Of a DNA stretch of 64,000 nt, positions 8,892 to 17,613 are shown one piece after another. Below the pieces are notes generated by a model, which was not told the DNA's origin, did not search any database, and saw only the letters and a list, made by a program, of their open reading frames with translations. Each line of letters begins with the position of its first letter. Position 1 is the first letter of the stretch. The stretch spans positions 1 to 64,000 of the forward strand of contig NZ_CANMEU010000006.1 of the NCBI RefSeq assembly GCF_947497045.1. The letters run 5' to 3'. Source of the stretch: an uncultured Tateyamaria sp. (GTDB lineage Bacteria > Pseudomonadota > Alphaproteobacteria > Rhodobacterales > Rhodobacteraceae). A program made the position numbers and the translations under genes.

Positions 8892-10613
8892 ATGACATTC
8901 TCACTTAAATCAAGTACGGCAATTGTGCTGTCGCTTGGCATGATGAGCACACCTGTGTTCGCTGATATGGACGCCGCACGTGCGTTCCTGGACAGCGAAA
9001 TCGGCGATGTGTCGGTCCTGTCGCGAGCGGACCAAGAGGCCGAGATGCAGTTTTTCGTGGATGCCGCCGCACCGTATCAGGGGATGCAGATCAAGGTCGT
9101 CTCCGAAACCATCGCGACCCATGAATACGAAAGCCAGGTGCTTGCGCCGGCCTTTACGGCCATCACCGGCATTCAGGTCACCCATGACCTGATCGGCGAA
9201 GGTGATGTGGTTGAAAAGCTGCAAACCCAGATGCAGTCGGGCGAAAACATCTACGACGCCTATATCAACGACAGCGACCTGATCGGGACGCACTGGCGCT
9301 ACCAGCAAGTGCGCAACCTGACTGACTGGATGGCGGGTGAAGGCGCGGATGTCACGCTACCGACGCTGGACCTTGACGACTTTATCGGGACGTCCTTTAC
9401 CACAGGGCCTGATGGCAAGCTTTATCAGCTGCCCACACAGCAGTTCGCGAACCTTTATTGGTTCCGCTATGACTGGTTCAACGACGAACAGAACAAGGCC
9501 GACTTCAAAGAGCAGTTTGGCTATGATCTGGGCGTTCCGGTCAACTGGTCCGCCTATGAGGACATCGCCGAGTTTTTTACCGGCCGCGATTTGTCCCGCA
9601 TGGGTGTGGATGGCGACGTGTTCGGCAATATGGACTACGGCAAGAAAGACCCGTCATTGGGCTGGCGCTATACTGACGCGTGGATGTCCATGGCTGGTAT
9701 GGGCGACGCGGGTGAACCAAATGGCCTGCCTGTCGATGAATGGGGTATTCGTGTCAACGAGAACTCCCAGCCAACGGGGTCTTGTGTGTCTCGTGGGGGT
9801 GCCACAAACGCGCCTGCCGCCGTCTATGCAGTGACCAAGGCGATTGAGTGGCTCGACAAGTACTCGCCCCCTGCCGCAGCAGGCATGACGTTCAGCGAGG
9901 CGGGTCCAATTCCGGCCCAAGGCAACGTGGCCCAGCAAATGTTCTGGTACACAGCCTTTACGGCGGCGACCGTGCTGCCTGATCTGCCGGTGATGAACGA
10001 GGACGGTACGCCTAAGTGGCGCATGGCCCCCTCGCCCCACGGGGTCTATTGGAAAGAGGGCCAGAAGATCGGCTATCAGGATGCAGGATCCTGGACGCTG
10101 ATGGAAAGCACCCCCGTGGATCGCGCACAGGCCGCATGGCTTTATGCGCAGTTCGTGGTGTCCAAGACTGTCGACCTCAAGAAGTCTGATGTGGGTCTGA
10201 CCTTCATCCGCGAGTCCACCATCGACTCCGAGCACTTCACCGAGCGCGCACCCCGTTTGGGTGGTCTGGTAGAATTCTACCGCTCGCCCGCGCGCGTTCA
10301 GTGGTCACCAACCGGCACCAATGTCCCTGACTATCCAAAGCTCGCGCAGCTGTGGTGGCAGAATATCGGTGACGCAATGTCTGGTGCCAAGACGCCTCAG
10401 GAAGCGTTGGATGCGCTGTGTGCCGATCAGGAAAAAGTCCTGGCCCGGCTTGAGCGTGCAGGGGTGCAGGGTGATCTGGGCCCCGTTCTCAACGAAGAGA
10501 TGGGTGCAGAGCACTGGTTTGCACAACCCGGCGCGCCCTTTGCCAAGTTGGAAAATGAGGACGAAGAGCCAAAGACAGTTCCCTATGACGAGCTGATAAA
10601 ATCCTGGCAGTAA
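8892..10613 (+). CDS. glpV: Glycerol ABC transporter substrate-binding protein GlpV
   Basis: This 573-residue periplasmic solute-binding protein has a clear Sec signal peptide (MTFSLKSS then a hydrophobic core, cut after PVFA). The start at 8892 follows GGGAGGAA; the longer frame upstream would hide the signal. It is considerably larger than common sugar-binding proteins, as is usual for the glycerol-binding GlpV group. As the last gene of the operon, it is followed within 20 bases by a strong terminator. It is expected to capture glycerol and deliver it to GlpPQ. Glycerol kinase and glycerol-3-phosphate dehydrogenase genes are not in this window. Confidence 0.86.
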   Translation: MTFSLKSSTAIVLSLGMMSTPVFADMDAARAFLDSEIGDVSVLSRADQEAEMQFFVDAAAPYQGMQIKVVSETIATHEYESQVLAPAFTAITGIQVTHDLIGEGDVVEKLQTQMQSGENIYDAYINDSDLIGTHWRYQQVRNLTDWMAGEGADVTLPTLDLDDFIGTSFTTGPDGKLYQLPTQQFANLYWFRYDWFNDEQNKADFKEQFGYDLGVPVNWSAYEDIAEFFTGRDLSRMGVDGDVFGNMDYGKKDPSLGWRYTDAWMSMAGMGDAGEPNGLPVDEWGIRVNENSQPTGSCVSRGGATNAPAAVYAVTKAIEWLDKYSPPAAAGMTFSEAGPIPAQGNVAQQMFWYTAFTAATVLPDLPVMNEDGTPKWRMAPSPHGVYWKEGQKIGYQDAGSWTLMESTPVDRAQAAWLYAQFVVSKTVDLKKSDVGLTFIRESTIDSEHFTERAPRLGGLVEFYRSPARVQWSPTGTNVPDYPKLAQLWWQNIGDAMSGAKTPQEALDALCADQEKVLARLERAGVQGDLGPVLNEEMGAEHWFAQPGAPFAKLENEDEEPKTVPYDELIKSWQ

Positions 10614-10628
10614 GCCCGGATCAAAAGG

Positions 10629-10668
10629 ACACAAGGCGCTTTGAGGGAAGCGCCTTGTGTCACGTTTT
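10629..10668 (+). terminator. Rho-independent terminator of the glp operon
   Basis: ACACAAGGCGCTT (10629-10641) pairs perfectly with AAGCGCCTTGTGT (10648-10660) across a 6-base loop. It is followed by CACGTTTT. It sits 16 bases after the glpV stop codon. Confidence 0.85.
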
Positions 10669-11046
10669 GAGGGCGCTTCATCGGCCTAGCCTGGGGCTGT
10701 GACGCGCGTCAAAGACCGAACAGGCCGAGACATGACCACGGTCCTGACGCCTCCCTTCCTCTTCACCCACCCCCCCCCTATGAGCCGAAACCCGCAAGTG
10801 GCCATGGCCCTTCGAGGCCACGCTTGACTTCGCCACAGCGCGGGCTTTACCTAGCGAAACGCAATCCCTGCAAGGAGGACGACCATGACTGTTGGCAAGA
10901 ATATCCTCCCGGCCGGCATCCCTTTTGGATTTGCCGCCTCCTGACAATTTGAGGCCGTATCGGCCCTTATGTCAGCCTTCTCTATTTCCGCTTTCGGAAC
11001 CATCACATCTTTTGCAGGGCGCGGTTTTTGATACCGCGAAAATTCC
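10669..11046. other. Intergenic region upstream of the ABC exporter
   Basis: About 380 bases hold no recognisable protein family. The region includes a poly-C run (near 10770) and one short frame with a perfect ribosome site, listed separately. It must contain the promoter for the exporter gene at 11047. Confidence 0.5.
10885..10944 (+). CDS. Candidate 19-residue leader or micro-ORF
   Basis: An ATG at 10885 follows AAGGAGGACGACC, one of the best ribosome sites in the window. It opens a 19-codon frame (MTVGKNILPAGIPFGFAAS, then TGA). The frame lies about 100 bases upstream of the ABC exporter, whose own ribosome site is weak. It could be a regulatory leader, a real microprotein or the relic of a lost gene. 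Nothing beyond the ribosome site supports it. Confidence 0.2.
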   Translation: MTVGKNILPAGIPFGFAAS

Positions 11047-12804
11047 ATGTCCCGATTTTCTGCCGACGGTGCCCTTGCGCGCGTCCTTTCCTTCACCGTT
11101 CGGCTCTGGTTGCGCCTGCGCGGCCTTATCGTTGCCATTCTGGTCTTGGTGCTGACCTCGACCGCTGCGGATATCACGATCCCCGTGGTCACGGGGCGTC
11201 TGGTCGCTGCCGTCGCGGACGGGGCGACCCCTTGGGGCATCTTCGCCGCTCTTTTGGGGCTTGGGATCGTGTCGATCGGGGCCAAAATCCTCAGTTATTT
11301 CTGCATCATTGATCTGACAGTGCCCACGATGCGCACCGCCGAGGCCGAAGCCTTTGCGCATATCCAACGACTGCCTGCTGATTGGCATGCCAACGCATTT
11401 GCGGGGTCAACGGTGCGCAAGATCACGCGTGGGGCGTGGGCATTGGATGATCTGGGCGATGTTCTATTGCTCGCGCTCTTGCCTTCGGTGCTGATCCTGT
11501 TGGGCACCATCGGCACGCTGACGGCTTTCCGATGGGAGGTCGGGCTTGTCGCGTTCATCGGGGCCACGTTGTTCCTGGGGCTGTCCCTTGCGCTGACGCT
11601 GTTCTGGGTTGCACCAGCCGCGCGGCTTGCCAACGCCCAAGACAGTCGGGTGTCAGGCGCGCTGGCCGATGCGATTACGTCGAACGCGGTCGTGCGCGCC
11701 CATGCAGGCGAGGCGCGTGAGGACACCCGGTTGGGGCGGGTTCTGGACAAGTGGGCGCATCGCACACGACGCACGTGGCGGCGTGGCACATGGTCGGGAT
11801 TGTCGCAGGACCTGTCGATCTGGGGACTGCGCGCGGCGGTGCTGGGAGGGGCCTTGCTCACCTATACGCGCGGTTTGGCGGATGCGGGCGAGATCGCCTT
11901 TGTTGTGTCGGCGCTTGGGATGCTGGACGGGTATCTGCGCCAGATTGGCAACCATGTGCGCGCGCTTCAAAAGGCGGTCAACGATGCCGAGGAACTGGTA
12001 GAGCTGATGGCGGCCGTCCCAGAACAGGAGGTTGCCCGCCGTCCCGCACATCCCCTGCCTGCACGTGCGGCGGCCCTTGCCTTCGAGCATGTGAATTACG
12101 GGTATGTCGGCGCGCCCTCACCGCTGTTCACGGACCTGCATGTCACGATCCCGGCCGGTCAGAAGGTTGGTCTGGTAGGCCGTTCTGGGTCGGGCAAGAC
12201 GACGTTTGTGAAGTTGATCCAACGGATCCATGAAGTGTCGGGCGGTGCGATCACGCTGGAGGGCGTCGACATTGCGCGCGTGCCGCTGGCCCAGTTGCGC
12301 CGCCAGATCGCACTTGTGCCCCAGGAACCGATCCTGTTTCACCGCTCGCTTGCGGAAAACATCGCCTATGCCCGTCCCGGGGCCACGCGGGTCGACATCC
12401 ACGAGGCCGCGCAGCAAGCGGGGGCGGCGGAGTTCATCGCCCGCCTGCCCAAAGGCTACGGCACCGAGGTGGGCGAGCGCGGCGTGAAGCTGTCAGGCGG
12501 CGAGCGCCAGCGCGTCGCCATTGCCCGTGCGTTCCTGTCGGATGCGCCGGTTCTGGTCATGGACGAGGCGACATCCTCGCTTGATTCCGAGGCCGAAGAG
12601 CGGGTCGCTGAAGCGGCTGAGCGCTTGATGGAAGGCCGCACGACCCTTGTGATCGCGCACCGGCTGGCGACGGTCGAACGGATGGATCGGATCCTAGTCT
12701 TTGATCAGGGGCGCATCGTCGAAGACGGTACGCCCGCTGCATTGATGGCCCGCGAAAACGGTCTGTATCGGGCTTTGCGCCAACGACAAACCTTGGTCGC
12801 GTAA
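11047..12804 (+). CDS. ABC exporter (fused membrane and ATPase domains)
   Basis: The 585-residue half-transporter has an N-terminal type IV ABC transmembrane domain (about 15-310, six hydrophobic segments) and a C-terminal ATPase domain (about 345-580). The ATPase has Walker A GRSGSGKTT, signature LSGGERQR, Walker B VLVMDEATSSLD and switch histidine in IAHRLATVERMD; all catalytic motifs are intact. Such proteins act as homodimers exporting lipids, peptides or drugs, and the sequence does not show which. The ATG has no strong ribosome site and no better in-frame start is seen. It is convergent with the hydrolase remnant at 12871. Confidence 0.85.
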   Translation: MSRFSADGALARVLSFTVRLWLRLRGLIVAILVLVLTSTAADITIPVVTGRLVAAVADGATPWGIFAALLGLGIVSIGAKILSYFCIIDLTVPTMRTAEAEAFAHIQRLPADWHANAFAGSTVRKITRGAWALDDLGDVLLLALLPSVLILLGTIGTLTAFRWEVGLVAFIGATLFLGLSLALTLFWVAPAARLANAQDSRVSGALADAITSNAVVRAHAGEAREDTRLGRVLDKWAHRTRRTWRRGTWSGLSQDLSIWGLRAAVLGGALLTYTRGLADAGEIAFVVSALGMLDGYLRQIGNHVRALQKAVNDAEELVELMAAVPEQEVARRPAHPLPARAAALAFEHVNYGYVGAPSPLFTDLHVTIPAGQKVGLVGRSGSGKTTFVKLIQRIHEVSGGAITLEGVDIARVPLAQLRRQIALVPQEPILFHRSLAENIAYARPGATRVDIHEAAQQAGAAEFIARLPKGYGTEVGERGVKLSGGERQRVAIARAFLSDAPVLVMDEATSSLDSEAEERVAEAAERLMEGRTTLVIAHRLATVERMDRILVFDQGRIVEDGTPAALMARENGLYRALRQRQTLVA

Positions 12805-12819
12805 ACCAAAACGGGTCGG

Positions 12820-12849
12820 GGCGGATGGGGCGGGGATGCCTCATCCGCC
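12820..12849. terminator. Inverted repeat between convergent genes, possible bidirectional terminator
   Basis: GGCGGATG (12820-12827) and CATCCGCC (12842-12849) are perfect inverted copies spaced by 14 bases, between the convergent exporter and hydrolase genes. There is no T-tract, so this is a weak terminator call. Confidence 0.35.
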
Positions 12850-12870
12850 TGCGATAGAGGGATCAAGTTG

Positions 12871-13473
12871 TCACGCAAAGAGTTGCGCCAGCGCCTGAAG
12901 CTCGCTTTGAACCAGTGCGTGTCCGCCGGTGTGAACATCCGTGTGTACCCTAGCGCCTTGGGCGGCGAACCAGTCGATCAGGGCCTGGGTTTGCGGCCAA
13001 GGGCAGATTGGGTCCCGCTGCCCCGCTGTGATCAGAACGGGACGCCCTGAAAGCTGTGGCGCGGGGGGCGGTGTCCATGGGATCAACGGGTGCGGCAACT
13101 CGATCCGATCAAACAGCTCCGGGTGCGTCATCGCGACCGAGGCCAGAATATTGGCCCCGTTCGAATAACCGAACCCATAGACCGGCGCATCTGGGTGGTC
13201 TGCTTTGTGGGCCGCAATGAACGCGGCCATTTGCGTGGCGCGTTTGGCCAAATCCTCCATGTCTTAGATGCCTTCCCCGGTGCGGCGGAAAAACCGCGCC
13301 GCACCCCCTTCGGAGACATCGCTCCGGGGCGAGATGACACCCGCGCCGGGTAAAAGTTGGCTGGCCAGATCAAAGAACTGGTGTTCATCCCCGCCGGTGC
13401 CATGAAAGGCGAATACAAGGGGTGCGCCGGGTACCGGCCGGGTGGACCGGCTGGTATAGGTGTGATGTGCCAT
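12871..13473 (-). pseudogene. Alpha/beta hydrolase (carboxylesterase/MhqD type) interrupted by a stop codon
   Basis: A single reading frame of 200 codons encodes a complete small alpha/beta hydrolase, but a TAA at 13264-13266 (minus strand) splits it. The N-terminal part holds the oxyanion segment FHGTGGDE. The C-terminal part holds the nucleophile elbow GYSNG, the acid in GQRDPICP and the base in HTGGHAL. Both halves are in the same frame, so one substitution (the family usually has Tyr before DM) would restore it. A restart at the ATG of 13260 would lack the oxyanion strand. In related clusters such hydrolases accompany a ring-cleaving dioxygenase; here that gene lies 13 bases upstream. It is either a recent pseudogene, a read-through case or a sequencing error. 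Confidence 0.75.
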
Positions 13474-13486
13474 GTCGTTATGCGCC

Positions 13487-14419
13487 TTAGCCAAAAATGG
13501 TTGGCAACAACCCCTCGATCTGGGCGCGCTGCGGCTCGTAGCGGGTGGGCAGCTTGAGGGTCTGGCCAAGGTTGGCCGTGTCCTCGTCCCGGTCAAAGCC
13601 CGGCTCGTTGGTGGCGATTTCGAACAGGATTCCGCCGGGTGTGCGGAAGTAAATCGCCCAGAAATAGTCGCGGTCGATCACGGGCGTGACCTGATACCCG
13701 GTGTCCATGAGCGCGCGTCGGACCTCAAGTTGGGCGGCGCGATCCTCGACCGCGAAGGCGATGTGGTGGACCGATCCGGCCCCTTGGGTGGCCGCCGCAC
13801 TGCTTGGCATTTCCTGTAGGTCGATGGTGTCTGCGGCATTCCCGCCTTCGATCACATAGCGGGTTGTGTCGCCCTCACGCGTGTCTTTCTGATAGCCCAT
13901 AAAGGTCAGCAACTCGCCCGTTGCATCGGCGTCGCGCAGCTGGAACCGCGCCCCACGAAAGCCCAATACGCCTGCGTCTTCCGGAACGTCGGCCTGGGTC
14001 CATGGCGTGCGCCCCTGCGCCTCGCTTTCGACAAGTGCAAAGCCGTCGCCATCGGGCCCATCAAAGGTCAGCCGATTTTCGCCAAGGAACGTATCCGTGC
14101 CAAGGCCTGTTACGCCGTGTTCGGTAAATCGCGCGCTCCAATAGGGCAGGGCACCCTTGGGCACCGCAAACTCTGTCACGCCCACCTCGCCCGTGCCGCG
14201 CCGTCCGCGTGGCATCTGACCGAACGGAAAGGCGGTCATCACTGACCCCGGTGTGCCGACCTCGTCCCCGTAATAAAGGTGGTAGACCTCCGGCGCGTCA
14301 AAGTTCACCGTCTTTTTCACCCGGCGCAGGCCGAGCGTCTTGGTGAAGAACGTATTGTTGGTATTCGCATCGCCAGCCATGGAGGTGACGTGGTGCAATC
14401 CTTTGATCTCTTTGATCAT
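13487..14419 (-). CDS. Ring-cleaving dioxygenase of the glyoxalase (VOC) superfamily, MhqO-like
   Basis: The 310-residue protein has two vicinal-oxygen-chelate domains. It opens with GLHHVTSMAGD (first metal-ligand histidine in this family), has SVHHIAFAV at the start of the second domain, and GGILFEIAT supplies the acidic ligand. This matches the MhqO/LinE-like family that degrades or detoxifies hydroquinones and related aromatics using Fe(II). The ATG at 14419 is preceded by AGAGG and gives the standard N-terminus; an upstream extension to 14623 would overlap the LysR gene. The gene is divergent from that LysR regulator, its probable controller, and co-transcribed with the broken hydrolase. 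Confidence 0.82.
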   Translation of the reverse strand: MIKEIKGLHHVTSMAGDANTNNTFFTKTLGLRRVKKTVNFDAPEVYHLYYGDEVGTPGSVMTAFPFGQMPRGRRGTGEVGVTEFAVPKGALPYWSARFTEHGVTGLGTDTFLGENRLTFDGPDGDGFALVESEAQGRTPWTQADVPEDAGVLGFRGARFQLRDADATGELLTFMGYQKDTREGDTTRYVIEGGNAADTIDLQEMPSSAAATQGAGSVHHIAFAVEDRAAQLEVRRALMDTGYQVTPVIDRDYFWAIYFRTPGGILFEIATNEPGFDRDEDTANLGQTLKLPTRYEPQRAQIEGLLPTIFG

Positions 14420-14499
14420 GGTGGGCCTCTTGGGGTTATTGTGTCGCTCGGGCCCTAGATAGTGGCGTTGATAATTGATCAGAATAGAAATAGTTGGGC

Positions 14500-14518
14500 A
14501 TTCACTATTGTTATGAAT
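14500..14518. promoter_or_regulatory. LysR-type operator-like palindrome
   Basis: ATTCA-N9-TGAAT is a dyad containing the T-N11-A core expected of LysR operators. It sits in the 110-base divergent gap, 11 bases before the LysR start codon. Autoregulation plus control of the dioxygenase is the usual arrangement. Confidence 0.45.
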
Positions 14519-14529
14519 GGAATAATTAA

Positions 14530-15447
14530 ATGAAAGACCTGCATCCCATCCGCGTCTTTCTAAAGGTCGCGGAGCAGGCCAGCTTTGCTGCGGCGGCCCG
14601 TGATCTGGCCATGACGCCCGCATCGGTCACGCGGATCGTGGCCAAGCTTGAGCACACTCTGGGCCAGCAATTGTTGTTGCGGACGACTCGTCATGTGTCG
14701 CTGACGGCGGCAGGGTCGCGGGTCGCGACGCGTTTTGGCCCGATCGTCGAGGATTTTGACCGCGCAAGCGAAGAGATGGCGCAGGCCGTCCGCCCGGACC
14801 GAGGTCGGTTGCGTATCAATGCGCCGGTATCGATGGGGGGGCGCCTGCTGCCGGGGCTGATCGACAGCTTTCGCCTTGCTTATCCCAATATCGAAGTCGA
14901 CGTGACGATGACCGACCGCCTCGTCGATATCATGGCCGAGGATTGTGATCTGGCGATCCGCATCTCGGGTCCGCCGGGTGATCTGTCGACAATCTGGCGC
15001 AAGGTATGCGAGATCCCGCGCCGCGCCATTGCGGCCCCTGCGCTGTTTGAGCGGATGGCGGGGCCTGTTCATCCCTCTGATCTGGTCGTGGACACCTGCC
15101 TGTCTTACAGTGCGGACGGTGCGGGTGAGCCGTGGGTTTTCACGAAAGGCACACACCGCCACAGCCTGCGGGCCGGAACGGCGGTGGTGTCCAACAACGG
15201 TGATTTCCTATACGCGCTGGCAAAGGCGGGCGGGGGCATCGCGGCGTTGCCGGATTTCATCACACATGCGGGTCTTGAGAGTGGTGCGGTGATCCCTGTA
15301 CTGCCGGACTGGTCCGTCGCCTCGCTCTGGCTGATGCTGTACTATCCGCCCTACACGCAATTGCCGCCCCTTGTGGCCACGTTTACGGATTTCTTTGTGG
15401 CGTATATGCGCGATATGGATGGGTTGGACTTTTCGAATGCGACCTAG
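14530..15447 (+). CDS. LysR-family transcriptional regulator
   Basis: The 305-residue regulator has an N-terminal winged helix-turn-helix (about residues 4-62, FLKVAEQASFAAAARDLAMT). A LysR substrate-binding domain follows (about 88-295). It begins 110 bases from the divergent dioxygenase gene and probably controls it in response to an aromatic or quinone ligand. A dyad operator candidate lies just upstream. It could also influence the downstream oxidoreductase operon, which starts 107 bases after its stop on the same strand. Confidence 0.85.
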   Translation: MKDLHPIRVFLKVAEQASFAAAARDLAMTPASVTRIVAKLEHTLGQQLLLRTTRHVSLTAAGSRVATRFGPIVEDFDRASEEMAQAVRPDRGRLRINAPVSMGGRLLPGLIDSFRLAYPNIEVDVTMTDRLVDIMAEDCDLAIRISGPPGDLSTIWRKVCEIPRRAIAAPALFERMAGPVHPSDLVVDTCLSYSADGAGEPWVFTKGTHRHSLRAGTAVVSNNGDFLYALAKAGGGIAALPDFITHAGLESGAVIPVLPDWSVASLWLMLYYPPYTQLPPLVATFTDFFVAYMRDMDGLDFSNAT

Positions 15448-15554
15448 GCGTTCACCCCATCAAATGGGCTGGCGCTGCGTGGATTTTGGACGCAGAGTGC
15501 GCGCATTGTCCAAAGCGGTTTGTCCGCGACGTCCATCGATCAAAGAGACCACAG

Positions 15555-16766
15555 ATGCCCAATACGACTCCGACTTTGCCACATTATGATGTTGTGATCA
15601 TTGGTGGCGCAATCATGGGGGCTTCGACCGCGTGGTTCCTCAGCGACAACCCTGATTTTGATGGCTCTGTCCTCGTGGTCGAGCGGGACATGACCTATGA
15701 GGCCTGCTCGACTGCGCACACCAATTCCTGCATGCGCCAGCAGTTTTCGACGGAACTCAACGTGCGTATCAGCCAGTTTGCGGCGGACTTTGTCAAGAAT
15801 ATCCGCCGCTACATGGGGGGCGATGACCGCGTGCCCGACTTGGGCATTCGCAACTTCGGCTACATGTATCTGGCCGACGCCGAGGCGTTCGCGGATGTGC
15901 TGCGCGACAACCTCGCGGTGCAGCAGGCCGCCGGGGCCGGAACGCAGCTGATGACGCCCGAGCAGATCAAGGCCGCCTATCCATTCTACAATGTCGACGA
16001 CATCGTGCTCGGCTCGATCAATACGGTGGACGAGGGATATTGGGACGGGGCTGCGGTCTTTGACTGGTGGCGGCGGCAATCGCGCGAGCGGGGTGTCGAG
16101 TATGTCCAGAACGAGGTTGTCGCGATGACTCGCAACCCGTCCGGGTCGCGGGTGGACAGTGTGACGCTGGCCAGCGGCGAGGTGATCGCGTGCGGGCAGG
16201 TCGTCAACGCCTCGGGGCCGCGGGCGGATCGCACGGCGCGGATGGCGGGCATCGCTGTTCCGGTGGAGCCACGCAAGCGGTTTTCGTGGATTTTCGCAGC
16301 GGAAAAACCGTTGGAGGTTGATCTGCCACTCACCATCGACCCCTCGGGCGTCCATGTGCGCGAAAACGGTGGTGGCACCTATCAGTGCGGTGGGCACTCC
16401 GATATTGACCCGGCTGTGGACTATGACGATTTCACCATGGATCACGCGATGTGGGAAAACCATGTCTGGCCGATCCTGGCCAACCGCATCCCGCAGTTCG
16501 AGGCGATCAAGGTCACCCATGAATGGGGCGGCCATTATGCGATGAATACCTTTGATCACAACGCGATCATGGGGCCGCATACCGAGGTCGAGAACTTCAT
16601 TTTCCTGAACGGGTTTTCGGGTCACGGGTTGCAGCAATCACCCGCCATGGGGCGGGGGACTGCTGAGTGGTTGACCTATGGGGCCTATCGCAGCCTTGAT
16701 CTGACTCCCTTCAACTATGCGCGCATCGTGCGCAACGATCCCATCATAGAAAAGGCGGTGATCTGA
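15555..16766 (+). CDS. FAD-dependent oxidoreductase (DAO family)
   Basis: This 403-residue flavoenzyme opens with the FAD-binding signature YDVVIIGGAIMGASTAWFL and has the DAO-fold C-terminus with FLNGFSGHGLQQSP. DAO enzymes oxidise primary or secondary amines such as D-amino acids, sarcosine, proline derivatives or glycerol 3-phosphate. No motif here fixes the substrate. The ATG at 15555 gives the normal N-terminus just before the FAD motif, although the ribosome site (AAGAGACC) is modest. Three more metabolic genes follow on the same strand with gaps of 16, -1 and 80 bases, suggesting an operon for catabolism of a nitrogenous compound. Confidence 0.8.
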   Translation: MPNTTPTLPHYDVVIIGGAIMGASTAWFLSDNPDFDGSVLVVERDMTYEACSTAHTNSCMRQQFSTELNVRISQFAADFVKNIRRYMGGDDRVPDLGIRNFGYMYLADAEAFADVLRDNLAVQQAAGAGTQLMTPEQIKAAYPFYNVDDIVLGSINTVDEGYWDGAAVFDWWRRQSRERGVEYVQNEVVAMTRNPSGSRVDSVTLASGEVIACGQVVNASGPRADRTARMAGIAVPVEPRKRFSWIFAAEKPLEVDLPLTIDPSGVHVRENGGGTYQCGGHSDIDPAVDYDDFTMDHAMWENHVWPILANRIPQFEAIKVTHEWGGHYAMNTFDHNAIMGPHTEVENFIFLNGFSGHGLQQSPAMGRGTAEWLTYGAYRSLDLTPFNYARIVRNDPIIEKAVI

Positions 16767-16782
16767 TCACCGAAGGACTGGC

Positions 16783-17613
16783 ATGAAGAAACTGATACTT
16801 ACGGGGGCCGCAGGCCGACTCGGCTCGCATCTGCGCGGCCCGCTTGCGACATTGTGCGAGACGCTGGTCAGCACGGATATCGCCGACAACGTGACCGATC
16901 TTGCCCCGAACGAGACCTATGTGCAGGCCGATCTGTCCGATCTGTCTGCCATGGTAAATCTGCTGCAAGACGCTGATATAGTTGTGCATTTTGGAGCCAT
17001 CGGAGACGAGGCCCCCTTTGACGACATCTTGAACGCGAATATCATCGGGGCCTACAACATCTGGGAGGCCGCCTATCGCAATGGGGTGCGCCGGGTGATC
17101 TATGCCTCGTCTATCCACGCGGTTGGGATGCATAAATCCGCAGATATGGTTGATGTGAACACATCCCATCGCCCCGACACCTATTACGGGCTGGCCAAAT
17201 GCTTTGCCGAGGATCTGGCGCGCATGTATTGGGACAAGCGCGGGATCGAAGCGGTGTGCATGCGCATCGCCAGTTGCGCCACGGTGACCAACGCCCGGGC
17301 GGTTGGAACATGGCTCAGCTATGCCGACCTGATCCACATGGTGACCCGTGCCATCGACACTCGTGTCACTGAATTCTCCATCGTCTACGGAGTGTCGGAC
17401 AACGACCGCTCTCCTTTCGACAACACCGGCGCGCGGCATCTGGGTTATCGGCCTCAAGACAATGCCGAACAGTTCGCCGACGAGATGTTTGCGCAGGCCC
17501 CGCCCGCTGATCCGTCCGACCCCGCGCAGGCCTGCATCGGTGGCCCCTTTGCGACGGTGGAATTGGGGGATAGCGGCCTGGCGGGCCTCAACCTTGCCAA
17601 GGACGAAACCTGA
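16783..17613 (+). CDS. NAD(P)-dependent short-chain dehydrogenase, uronate dehydrogenase-like
   Basis: The 276-residue extended SDR has the nucleotide motif TGAAGRLG (residues 7-14), the catalytic region YASSIHAVG and the YxxxK pair in YYGLAK. Overall layout (NEDTYV-like acidic strand, NIIGAYNIWEAA, CFAEDLARMYWDKRG) resembles the uronate dehydrogenases that oxidise galacturonate or glucuronate to aldarate lactones. Related SDRs act on other hydroxyacids, so the substrate is unproven. Its stop overlaps the next start (TGATG), linking it tightly to the dipeptidase gene. Confidence 0.75.
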   Translation: MKKLILTGAAGRLGSHLRGPLATLCETLVSTDIADNVTDLAPNETYVQADLSDLSAMVNLLQDADIVVHFGAIGDEAPFDDILNANIIGAYNIWEAAYRNGVRRVIYASSIHAVGMHKSADMVDVNTSHRPDTYYGLAKCFAEDLARMYWDKRGIEAVCMRIASCATVTNARAVGTWLSYADLIHMVTRAIDTRVTEFSIVYGVSDNDRSPFDNTGARHLGYRPQDNAEQFADEMFAQAPPADPSDPAQACIGGPFATVELGDSGLAGLNLAKDET

